DNA of 7,593 bases from Microscillaceae bacterium. GTDB lineage: Bacteria; Bacteroidota; Bacteroidia; Cytophagales; Microscillaceae. The stretch lies in NCBI GenBank assembly GCA_003449595.1, contig DMHB01000346.1:1-7593 (forward strand), read 5' to 3'. Each line of letters starts with the position of its first letter. Position 1 is the stretch's first letter. This document shows, piece by piece, positions 1 through 5,880 of the stretch. A program made the translations under genes and the position numbers. The notes beneath the pieces are model-generated. The model saw only the letters and a list, made by a program, of their open reading frames with translations, had not been told where the DNA came from and made no database searches.

Positions 1-74
1 AAAATTCAAGACAGGCTGATGGTACGAAATTCAGGATATATGCCTTTGTACTCCATCAGCCTGTCTTGAATTTT
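1..74. repeat. Perfect 22-bp inverted repeat at the window edge (probable fold-back artefact)
   Basis: Bases 1-22 are the exact reverse complement of bases 53-74, with a 30-base spacer (23-52) between them. The repeat starts at the first base of the window, so it may extend beyond it. The inner arm (53-74) encodes residues IQDRLM of the PBP2 gene and fits the protein. The outer arm (1-22) makes that frame end in ISLS followed by TGA, which does not look like PBP2 continuing. This pattern, coding sequence turning back on itself at a sequence end, is typical of a chimeric or fold-back read closing a contig. A natural hairpin is possible but less likely. Confidence 0.9.
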
Positions 75-449
75 GGCAAATTCGTTCTGCGAAAGTTGCT
101 TCAATAAAGTATAAGGCTTGTTGGGAGACAAGGCTGCTTTTTTGAGTTTTTCAGTGAGTTCCTCTTTGCTAATGCCAACCAAGTCGCAAAAGGCTAAGGT
201 ATCTTTCAACTTAAATTCTGAAGGAATCAAGTTAATACTAAACATCGCCTTGTTGTAGATCAGCAGTTTGTCGTTGCGGTCATAAATTAGCCCTCGGTGG
301 GGATAAGTAATGATTCGGCGCACCGCATTGCGATCGGCCTCGATGCGGTAAGTACTGCTGAGTACTTGAATAGAAAATAATTTGATTAAGAAAACGGCTC
401 CCACGAGTGAGAAGAAGCCTAAAATTACAACACGTCTGGTATCTCTCAT
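6..449 (-). CDS. mrdA: Penicillin-binding protein 2 (peptidoglycan DD-transpeptidase), N-terminal fragment
   Basis: PBP2 cross-links peptidoglycan during lateral wall synthesis and works with RodA, MreC, MreD and MreB in the elongasome. The fragment has a short cytoplasmic start (MRDTRR), one membrane anchor at about residues 8-28, and the start of the PBP dimerisation region. The class B PBP signature is visible at about residues 49-60 (YPHRGLIYDRND). Family members have roughly 600 or more residues. Only about 143 are credible here, so the transpeptidase domain with its SxxK, SxN and KTG motifs is absent. The frame closes with ISLS and TGA inside the inverted repeat at bases 1-22, so the stop is probably an artefact. 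The start lies 18 bp after the mreD stop, as expected for the last part of the mre operon. The leader has no Shine-Dalgarno sequence. Confidence 0.88.
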   Translation of the reverse strand: MRDTRRVVILGFFSLVGAVFLIKLFSIQVLSSTYRIEADRNAVRRIITYPHRGLIYDRNDKLLIYNKAMFSINLIPSEFKLKDTLAFCDLVGISKEELTEKLKKAALSPNKPYTLLKQLSQNEFAKIQDRLMEYKGIYPEFRTISLS

Positions 450-467
450 AGTTTGGTGGGTTTGTGT

Positions 468-977
468 TTAGTTTTTAGTTTTAGGAATAAACAAAGCGCT
501 AAACAGTAAAATCACTACAAAAGTGAACAATGTGCTGGCCAAAATCATTCCAAGCACAGTGCCCCAAGCCACCACTGACCCATATTCGATAAAAAAAACA
601 AGGAGATGGTGGATAAAAATAAGCAAGAACAAATAGGAACTGAAAGATGTGAAACCCATTTCGCGCAGGTTAATTTCAGCGTCGCGCTCGTTGCGGTTGG
701 TCAACAGACCTAACCAATAAGGCCGTAAATAGGCCACCAAAGTACAAGCCATACTATGTACCCCCCAACTGATGAAGAAAAAGTCCATCAGTAAGCCTGT
801 CATAAACCCAATGAGCACTAACCAAGTGTGATCGGTGCTGCGGGGCAAAGTCAACAAAAAATTAAGATATACAAAACAAAAGGCTACTTTAAATAAGGTG
901 ATTTTGTTGGCAAAAAAGATTTGCAGCAAAACATAAATAGCTAAAAACAGCAACTGTCCGAAAATTGACTTATTCAT
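468..977 (-). CDS. mreD: Rod shape-determining membrane protein MreD
   Basis: MreD is a small integral inner-membrane protein that links MreC to the elongasome enzymes. This one has 169 residues, normal for the family, and is almost entirely hydrophobic. Likely membrane segments lie at about 6-23, 30-44, 52-70, 74-92, 112-131 and 135-163. The segment around residues 57-67 (GFMTGLLMDFF) matches the family's characteristic glycine-and-aspartate third helix. The basic/acidic loop at about 94-106 is probably cytoplasmic. The start codon overlaps the mreC stop by 8 bp (ATGAATAA), which suggests translational coupling. MreD sequences diverge strongly, so the call rests on position between mreC and mrdA, length, topology and the helix motif together. 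Confidence 0.9.
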   Translation of the reverse strand: MNKSIFGQLLFLAIYVLLQIFFANKITLFKVAFCFVYLNFLLTLPRSTDHTWLVLIGFMTGLLMDFFFISWGVHSMACTLVAYLRPYWLGLLTNRNERDAEINLREMGFTSFSSYLFLLIFIHHLLVFFIEYGSVVAWGTVLGMILASTLFTFVVILLFSALFIPKTKN

Positions 978-1995
978 TTTTTAATGTATCGGTAACAGGT
1001 TTAGGGGTTTCTTCTTCCTCATCGTCTTTCTTTTTGTCTTTGTTGGTGGCAGCTTCTTTCTTAGCTCTTTCTTCCAAAGCTTTTCTTTCTTTTTCTTCAG
1101 CCTCTTTCAACTTTTTCAGTTCTCTGTCTTTTTTCTTTTCAGTAGATACATACCGCTCGGGCAGTTCCTTGGTGAGGGTATCTTCTTCCAGTTTTTCTTC
1201 TTCTTCGGTAAGTAAGTTTTTCACTACATAGACATACTCAAGGTTTGTAAAATCAGCCCCCAGCTTTACACCAATGTCATAAAAAGTTTCGTCGGTTTTC
1301 AGCATCACTTCTTCTACCGTACCGATGTACAAACCGGTGGGAAAGGCAGCATTGAACCCTGAAGTGATAACAGAATCGCCTTCCAATACGTCAAAATAGC
1401 CGGGAATATGCTGCAAACGGGCAAATCTTGGATTTTTGCCATCCCACTTCACCGACCCCATAATTCTATTCCGTTTGATTTGAGCAGAAATCAACGTTTC
1501 ACTGTGCAACACTGTGGTTACCAATGAAAAGTGAGCCGAGCATTCTTTCACGCGCCCCACAACCCCGTGCGAAGAAATAACAGCCATTCCGGGTTTTATT
1601 CCGTCTCTTTTTCCTTTGTTGATGGTTAGAAAGTTGTTGGCGCGGTAAGTAGTGTAGTTCACCACCAAAGCGGGCGTATAACGATAATAATTGAGCACCA
1701 CAGAATCACGAACGGGGATGAGCGCACTGTATTTATTTAGCCTTTCTTTGGTAAGCTGGTAGTGCAAATTGGCGTTCTCATTCAAAAGTTTGGCATTTTC
1801 CTCCTTGAGGCGGAAGTAAGACCACACATTGTTGGAAGTCTGGGTGAGTAAAGAAGCATACTCGCTCATAAAAAGGGCAAAGCCAGCCTTGTAGTTTCTA
1901 TTGAGCGCTAACACCATCAACAAACTGGTGATTTGTAATACAACAAACAGCACCAACGTGCGGTATCGGCCAATCAAATAAAGTATTAACTGCAT
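970..1995 (-). CDS. mreC: Rod shape-determining protein MreC with a long charged C-terminal tail
   Basis: MreC is a bitopic periplasmic scaffold that activates PBP2/RodA and connects them to MreB. The sequence has a short cytoplasmic N-terminus, one membrane helix at about 11-30, a predicted coiled coil at about 61-88, and the MreC beta domain at about 100-260. Family-typical stretches are NFLTINKGKRDGIKPGMAVI (121-140) with GVVGRV (144-149), and GDSVITSG (206-213) with FPTGLYIGTV (218-227). After residue 260 comes a tail of about 80 residues dominated by Glu, Lys, Asp and Arg, probably helical or disordered and lying in the periplasm. Many MreC proteins stop near 270-300 residues, so the 341-residue length is explained by this tail. 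The gene starts 68 bp after mreB and its last 8 bp overlap mreD. Confidence 0.95.
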   Translation of the reverse strand: MQLILYLIGRYRTLVLFVVLQITSLLMVLALNRNYKAGFALFMSEYASLLTQTSNNVWSYFRLKEENAKLLNENANLHYQLTKERLNKYSALIPVRDSVVLNYYRYTPALVVNYTTYRANNFLTINKGKRDGIKPGMAVISSHGVVGRVKECSAHFSLVTTVLHSETLISAQIKRNRIMGSVKWDGKNPRFARLQHIPGYFDVLEGDSVITSGFNAAFPTGLYIGTVEEVMLKTDETFYDIGVKLGADFTNLEYVYVVKNLLTEEEEKLEEDTLTKELPERYVSTEKKKDRELKKLKEAEEKERKALEERAKKEAATNKDKKKDDEEEETPKPVTDTLKNE

Positions 1996-2018
1996 CTATT
2001 GAAAGCAAGTGATTCTCT

Positions 2019-2055
2019 AAAAAGCCATAGGCTGCCTTTGTTTCCAAACACAGCC
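2019..2055 (-). promoter_or_regulatory. Hairpin(s) in the mreB-mreC spacer
   Basis: On the minus strand, bases 2055-2030 can fold as GGCTG pairing with CAGCC, then a T-G wobble and a G-G mismatch, then TTTG pairing with CAAA closed by a GAAA tetraloop. Immediately downstream, AGCC-TAT-GGCT followed by five T residues forms a second, short terminator-like hairpin that shares the AGCC bases with the first. The two are therefore mutually exclusive. This could be a transcript-processing, stability or weak attenuation element setting the mreB to mreCD ratio. The second stem is only 4 bp, so termination would be inefficient. No promoter consensus is seen in this spacer. Confidence 0.35.
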
Positions 2056-2063
2056 CGAGGTTT

Positions 2064-3092
2064 TTATTGAATAAGTACAGATTTGAACATTTCTAAATTT
2101 TTAAGCGCTACCCCTGTGCCTCGCACAACTGCCTTCAGTGGGTCTTCGGCTACATGGATCGGCAGTTTGGTTTTGAGCGCCAACCTTTGCGCCAAACCAC
2201 GGAGCAAAGCCCCACCACCAGTAAGGTGAATGCCACGAGTATAAATATCTGCTGCTAATTCAGGCGGAGCCGCTTCTAAAGTAGTGAGAATAGCATCTTC
2301 CATACGGGAAATAGACTTATCTAAGCAAAATGCTATTTCGGAATAGCTCACGCGAATGGTTTTAGGAATGCCGGTCATCAAGTCGCGACCACGTGCTTCA
2401 TAATCTGGGGGAGGATTATCGTCCAATTCAGCCATTGCCGAGCCTACTTCGATTTTAATTTGCTCGGCGGTACGTTCCCCAATCAGAATATTGTGCTGAC
2501 GGCGCATATAATCCATAATGTCGCGGGTAAATACATCACCGGCTGTTTTGATAGACTGCTCACAAACGATCCCCGAAAGGGCAATCACCGCAATTTCGGT
2601 GGTTCCACCGCCGATATCAACAATCATCGAACCGATAGGCTCTTGGATATTGATACCGATCCCGATGGCTGCGGCAAGAGGCTCGTGGATCATATATACC
2701 TCGCGCGCGCCGGTATGCTCGGCAGAGTCTTTGACCGCCCGTTTTTCTACTTCGGTAATTCCTGAAGGAATACAAATAATCATCCGATAAGAAGGTTGAA
2801 AAATGCGGTTGCCGGTATCAATCATTCTTATCATCGCCTTGATCATCAATTCGGCGGCTGTAAAGTCGGCGATTACACCATCGCGCAGCGGACGAATTGT
2901 CTTGATGTTTTCGTGCGTTTTTTCGTGCATTTGCATAGCAGCTTTTCCTACTGCAATGACTTTATTTGTTACACGGTCTAAGGCGATGATAGAGGGCTCG
3001 TCCACCACAATTTTATCCTTGTAAATTATCAAGGTGTTGGCGGTTCCTAAATCTATTGCTATTTCACCTACAAACCAATCTCTAAGTCCCAT
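2064..3092 (-). CDS. mreB: Rod shape-determining protein MreB (bacterial actin)
   Basis: MreB is the actin-like ATPase that forms membrane-associated filaments and orients the wall-elongation machinery. The 342-residue length is normal. The actin-fold nucleotide motifs are all present: phosphate 1 at DLGTANT (14-20), phosphate 2 at DIGGGTTE (159-166), and the adenosine motif at TGGGALLRGL (291-300). The MHEKTHENIKTIRPLRDGVI region (55-74) and IHEPLAAAIG (135-144) are also family-typical. The short N-terminus MGLRDWFVGEIAIDLG supports the chosen start, since little room remains before phosphate 1. The N-terminal residues may contribute to membrane contact. The gene begins 47 bp after purH, with a possible own promoter in between, and is followed by mreC. 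Confidence 0.98.
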   Translation of the reverse strand: MGLRDWFVGEIAIDLGTANTLIIYKDKIVVDEPSIIALDRVTNKVIAVGKAAMQMHEKTHENIKTIRPLRDGVIADFTAAELMIKAMIRMIDTGNRIFQPSYRMIICIPSGITEVEKRAVKDSAEHTGAREVYMIHEPLAAAIGIGINIQEPIGSMIVDIGGGTTEIAVIALSGIVCEQSIKTAGDVFTRDIMDYMRRQHNILIGERTAEQIKIEVGSAMAELDDNPPPDYEARGRDLMTGIPKTIRVSYSEIAFCLDKSISRMEDAILTTLEAAPPELAADIYTRGIHLTGGGALLRGLAQRLALKTKLPIHVAEDPLKAVVRGTGVALKNLEMFKSVLIQ

Positions 3093-3122
3093 TTCGAATT
3101 ACTTGATTTAAAAAAAATTGAA

Positions 3123-3151
3123 CAAATGTATTTAATATCTTAATGTTTAAA
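3123..3151 (-). promoter_or_regulatory. Possible promoter for mreB (Bacteroidota -7 box TACATTTG)
   Basis: On the minus strand, bases 3130-3123 read TACATTTG, a full match to the Bacteroidota -7 consensus TAnnTTTG. The corresponding -33 position, 17 nt upstream, is TTTA (3151-3148) rather than TTTG, so that half is weak. The -7 box lies in the purH-mreB gap, about 31 nt before the mreB start. It would let the mre genes be transcribed independently of purH. An 8-base box with four fixed effective positions can occur by chance in A/T-rich spacers, so this is only a candidate. Confidence 0.4.
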
Positions 3152-4666
3152 ATGCCTAATGCCTGTAAACACCATTTTCATCTGGTGTTGATCACAAAAG
3201 TCTATCGACGCTTGGTCTTTGATAGAACCGCCGGGCTGAATGACGGCTTGGATACCTGCTTGGTGTGCAATTTCGACACAGTCAGGAAAGGGGAAAAAAG
3301 CATCAGAAGCCATCACTGCACCTTCAAGCGCAAACCCAAAATGCCGAGCTTTGGCAATGGCTTGTTTGAGTGCATCTACTCTGGAAGTTTGTCCCACACC
3401 ACTGGCTAATAACTGGTTGTCTTTGGCTAATACAATGGTATTCGATTTGGTGTGTTTACACACAATGGCTGCAAACAACAAGGCTTCTACCTCTTCGGGC
3501 GAGGGGGTTAATCGTGTAACAGGCTTCAAAAGGTCGGCGGTTTCTTTGGCCAAGTCTTTGTCTTGCTTTAAAACACCATTCAAAATGGTTTTACTTTGCC
3601 AGTTTCCCGGAATGGGTTGCAATTGGCGCAACAAGATACGATTCTTTTTCTGGGTTAGTAGGCTGAGGGCTTCTGGGCTGAAAGAAGGCGCAATGAGCAC
3701 CTCAAAAAAGAGTTTGTCTAATTCTTCGGCCAAGTCCTGCTCTACAGTTCGATTGAGGGCAATCACTCCTCCGAAAGCAGAAACCGGATCTGCCTCCAAA
3801 GCACGGAGGTAGGCTTGTTTGGCATCGCTTCCCAAAGCGGCTCCACAGGCGTTGGTGTGTTTGATAATGGCGCAGGCTGGCGATTCAAATTCTTCGGCCA
3901 AAGCCACGGCGGCCTCTACATCTACCAAATTGTTATATGAAAGTTCCTTGCCGTTGAGCTGCTCAAACATTTCGGCTAATTGGCCATAAAAAACCCCTTG
4001 TTGGTGAGGATTTTCGCCATAGCGTAAAGTTTGAAACTGTTGAATACTTTGTTTATAAGTTTGCGAGGCGTTAGTCAGGTTATTGAAATAATGGAAAATA
4101 GCGGTATCGTAATGCGAAGTGGTATCGAAAGCGTAAGTAGCCAGCGTGCGCCGTTGGTCAAGGCTCAGTGTTCCGTTGCCTGCCTCAAGCATTTCTACCA
4201 AGAGCTGGTAGTGGTCAGGAGAGGCGACAATGCCCACGTGTTTGAAGTTTTTGGCGGCAGCCCTGATGAGAGATACGCCACCAATGTCTATTTTTTCAAT
4301 AATTTCTTGCTCAGATGCACCCGATGCCACTGTTTGCTCAAAAGGGTACAAATCGACGATTACCAAGTCGATGGCAGGAATTTGATACTGTTCGGCTTCT
4401 TGTATATCGTTGGCAACCTCGCGTCGGAAAAGAATACCTCCGAAAATTTTCGGATGCAAAGTTTTTACTCGGCCACCAAAAATGGCAGGATAATCGGTGA
4501 GTTGTTCGACCGGGGTAACTGGTACGCCCATTTGCTCGATAAATTGCTGGGTGCCGCCGGTAGAGTATATAGTAACCTTTTGTTGATGCAAGTATGAGAC
4601 AACCTTATCTAAGTTGTTTTTGTGATAAACAGAAATGAGTGCTGATTTGATAGCTAAGGCTTGCAT
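3140..4666 (-). CDS. purH: Bifunctional AICAR transformylase / IMP cyclohydrolase
   Basis: PurH catalyses the last two steps of de novo purine synthesis in the cytoplasm: AICAR plus 10-formyl-THF gives FAICAR, which is cyclised to IMP. At 508 residues it is full length. The N-terminal MGS-like cyclohydrolase domain (about 1-195) shows STGGTQ (35-40), GRVKTLHPKIFGG (65-77) and DLYPF (105-109). The transformylase domain (about 205-508) shows LRYGENPHQ (214-222), IIKHTNACG (267-275) with the catalytic Lys-His pair at 269-270, DPVSAFGG (293-300), KHTKSN (404-409), GVGQTSR (423-429), SDAFFPFPD (454-462) and the C-terminal GIRHFKH. No key residue appears missing. It lies directly upstream of mreB, an order common in Bacteroidota. 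The start is supported by the short lead into the first beta strand (ALISVYHK). Confidence 0.99.
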   Translation of the reverse strand: MQALAIKSALISVYHKNNLDKVVSYLHQQKVTIYSTGGTQQFIEQMGVPVTPVEQLTDYPAIFGGRVKTLHPKIFGGILFRREVANDIQEAEQYQIPAIDLVIVDLYPFEQTVASGASEQEIIEKIDIGGVSLIRAAAKNFKHVGIVASPDHYQLLVEMLEAGNGTLSLDQRRTLATYAFDTTSHYDTAIFHYFNNLTNASQTYKQSIQQFQTLRYGENPHQQGVFYGQLAEMFEQLNGKELSYNNLVDVEAAVALAEEFESPACAIIKHTNACGAALGSDAKQAYLRALEADPVSAFGGVIALNRTVEQDLAEELDKLFFEVLIAPSFSPEALSLLTQKKNRILLRQLQPIPGNWQSKTILNGVLKQDKDLAKETADLLKPVTRLTPSPEEVEALLFAAIVCKHTKSNTIVLAKDNQLLASGVGQTSRVDALKQAIAKARHFGFALEGAVMASDAFFPFPDCVEIAHQAGIQAVIQPGGSIKDQASIDFCDQHQMKMVFTGIRHFKH

Positions 4667-4700
4667 CAGAAATTGGGGTAATACATAGTTAAAGGGCTTG

Positions 4701-4733
4701 CAAAGTTAAAAAAAAAAAGTTTCAAAAAATCAA
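4701..4733 (-). promoter_or_regulatory. Promoter candidate for purH (TTG-N22-TAACTTTG)
   Basis: On the minus strand, TAACTTTG (4708-4701) matches the Bacteroidota -7 consensus TAnnTTTG. A TTG -33 element (4733-4731) sits 22 nt upstream, within the 17-23 nt range known for the phylum. Transcription would begin near 4695, giving a leader of about 30 nt before the purH start at 4666. That is too short for a riboswitch. The spacer contains most of an 11-base T-tract (4718-4708). The promoter probably serves purH and, by read-through, the mre genes. A 6-bp inverted repeat (AAGCCC 4746-4751 / GGGCTT 4694-4699) brackets the promoter and may be coincidental. Confidence 0.6.
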
Positions 4734-4767
4734 GTGTTTTAGATTAAGCCCTAATAATATCGCATAT

Positions 4768-5772
4768 CTACTTTTTGACACGAGTTTGTAATGCCTGAAG
4801 CAAGTCAGCCAACGACAAAAAGTTTTGCTGCTGGTTTAATTCCCATTGCCAAAGGTTTGCATTTATTTTTCTGCAAAAAATAGTAATCTCTTGGGGTTGT
4901 ATAGGATCTTGTTTGGTTTGATAAGTACGCCATCCTTGCCGAGCTAATGCGCGTTTTGTCCAAAAAATACCTAATCCATCTCCTGTCAAAAAAGCCTCGT
5001 GACGGGTAGTGTTGGCTGGCTGGAAGCTGCCACTTTCTATATCAAAGTATAAGCCTTCTTGTTGAAAAACACGGCTAAATACTTGGCTTAGCACCAAATC
5101 TTCGGGGCAACCTTGGTGTATGTATCCGGGTTGCTCGACAAGCCAAAGTTTGTCTGCCAACTGCAAGGCCAAGTCTAAATCGTGGGTCGAAAACAAGATA
5201 GCCTTGTGGGTGGATTGGCTCAACTGCCGTAAAAGTTGTATGATTTTTACGCGGTTGGGTAGGTCTAAATGCGCTGTAGGCTCATCCATCAAAATCACGG
5301 GAGTATCTTGTGCCAAGGCGCGGGCAATGAATGCTTTTTGGCGCTCTCCGTCGCTTAATGTATATAGTTTGCGTTTGCGCAAAGTCGATAACTGCGTTTG
5401 ATCAATGGCTTTATCGATGTGGTAAATATCTTGGGAGTTCAATTGGGCAAACCACCCATTGTGTGGATACCTCCCAAGACTTACCAATTCTTCGACAGTT
5501 AGGGTAGGAGCCGTGAGGTTATCGGTTAGGACAATGCTGAGTTTGCCGGCCATCAACTTGGGGCTGTGTAGGGGGGCAGGCTGTTTTTCAATCCAAATTT
5601 GCCCATCCAACAAGGGTAACAATCCCGAAAGGGTTCTTAACAAGGTAGATTTCCCTGAGCCATTGGCCCCCAATAAAGCTGTAACTTGACCTGCCTCTAA
5701 AGAAAGATCCAAGTTTTCCAACACCACCTTAGCTGGTTTATACCCTATTTTTAGCTGTTGTGTATGTAGCAT
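4768..5772 (-). CDS. ABC transporter ATP-binding protein, FecE/BtuD-like, with a C-terminal extension
   Basis: This is the ATPase subunit of a probable type II importer for iron-siderophore, haem or cobalamin. It would sit on the cytoplasmic face and power a FecCD-type permease. Visible motifs are Walker A GANGSGKST (35-43), signature LSDGERQ (139-145), Walker B VILMDEPTAHLD (159-170) and switch histidine in STHD (195-198). The stretch LTVEELVSLGRYPH (91-104) is typical of the FecE/BtuD branch. Two oddities stand out. The Q-loop position reads VLTDN (81-85), with no glutamine. Residues from about 245 to 334 form an extra region beyond the usual roughly 250-residue ATPase, with no fold I recognise. 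No permease or binding protein is adjacent, so the substrate cannot be inferred. The start places Walker A at the usual distance and lies 5 nt after a terminator-like T-tract. Confidence 0.9.
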   Translation of the reverse strand: MLHTQQLKIGYKPAKVVLENLDLSLEAGQVTALLGANGSGKSTLLRTLSGLLPLLDGQIWIEKQPAPLHSPKLMAGKLSIVLTDNLTAPTLTVEELVSLGRYPHNGWFAQLNSQDIYHIDKAIDQTQLSTLRKRKLYTLSDGERQKAFIARALAQDTPVILMDEPTAHLDLPNRVKIIQLLRQLSQSTHKAILFSTHDLDLALQLADKLWLVEQPGYIHQGCPEDLVLSQVFSRVFQQEGLYFDIESGSFQPANTTRHEAFLTGDGLGIFWTKRALARQGWRTYQTKQDPIQPQEITIFCRKINANLWQWELNQQQNFLSLADLLQALQTRVKK

Positions 5773-5777
5773 TGTTC

Positions 5778-5815
5778 AAAAAAATTCCACTTCCTAATAG
5801 ATAAGAAAGTGGAAT
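5778..5815 (-). terminator. Rho-independent terminator candidate after the TPR gene
   Basis: On the minus strand, ATTCCACTT (5815-5807) pairs perfectly with AAGTGGAAT (5792-5784) across a 14-base loop. The stem is followed at once by a T-run (5784-5778, seven T including the last stem base). It lies about 50 nt after the TPR-gene stop. The T-run ends 5 nt before the ATG of the ABC ATPase. It would end TPR transcription, or act as an attenuating or start-blocking hairpin for the ATPase when read through. The stem is A/T-rich but uninterrupted. Confidence 0.75.
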
Positions 5816-5859
5816 GATTGGAGATATACAATAATTATGTTAATGTGCTCGAATTGTAG

Positions 5860-5880
5860 TTAGGCTTATTCTTCGCCTAA
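5860..5880 (-). repeat. Short inverted repeat around the TPR-gene stop codon
   Basis: TTAGGC (5880-5875 on the minus strand) and GCCTAA (5865-5860) can pair as a 6-bp stem with a 9-base loop that contains the last codons and the TAA stop. No T-tract follows, so it is not a terminator itself. It may protect the 3' end of the message or be coincidental. Confidence 0.3.

Noticed and set aside
965..1231. Plus-strand reading frame of 88 residues, rich in Ser and Phe
   Set aside because: It is the antisense image of the Glu/Lys-rich MreC tail; the biased composition comes from AAG/GAA codons read backwards.
3240..3812. Plus-strand reading frame of 190 residues
   Set aside because: It lies entirely antisense to purH, whose conserved motifs run through the whole interval; no domain is visible in it.
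4031..4597. Plus-strand reading frame of 188 residues
   Set aside because: It is antisense to the PurH cyclohydrolase domain and has no recognisable motif or promoter.
4667..4700. Possible purine riboswitch in the purH leader
   Set aside because: The predicted leader is only about 30 nt, too short for an aptamer, and no conserved core is seen.
4694..4751. GGGCTT/AAGCCC 6-bp inverted repeat around the purH promoter, considered as an ATPase-gene terminator with the T11 tract
   Set aside because: The arms are 46 bases apart, the T-tract is inside the loop rather than after the stem, and no local hairpin precedes the T-tract.
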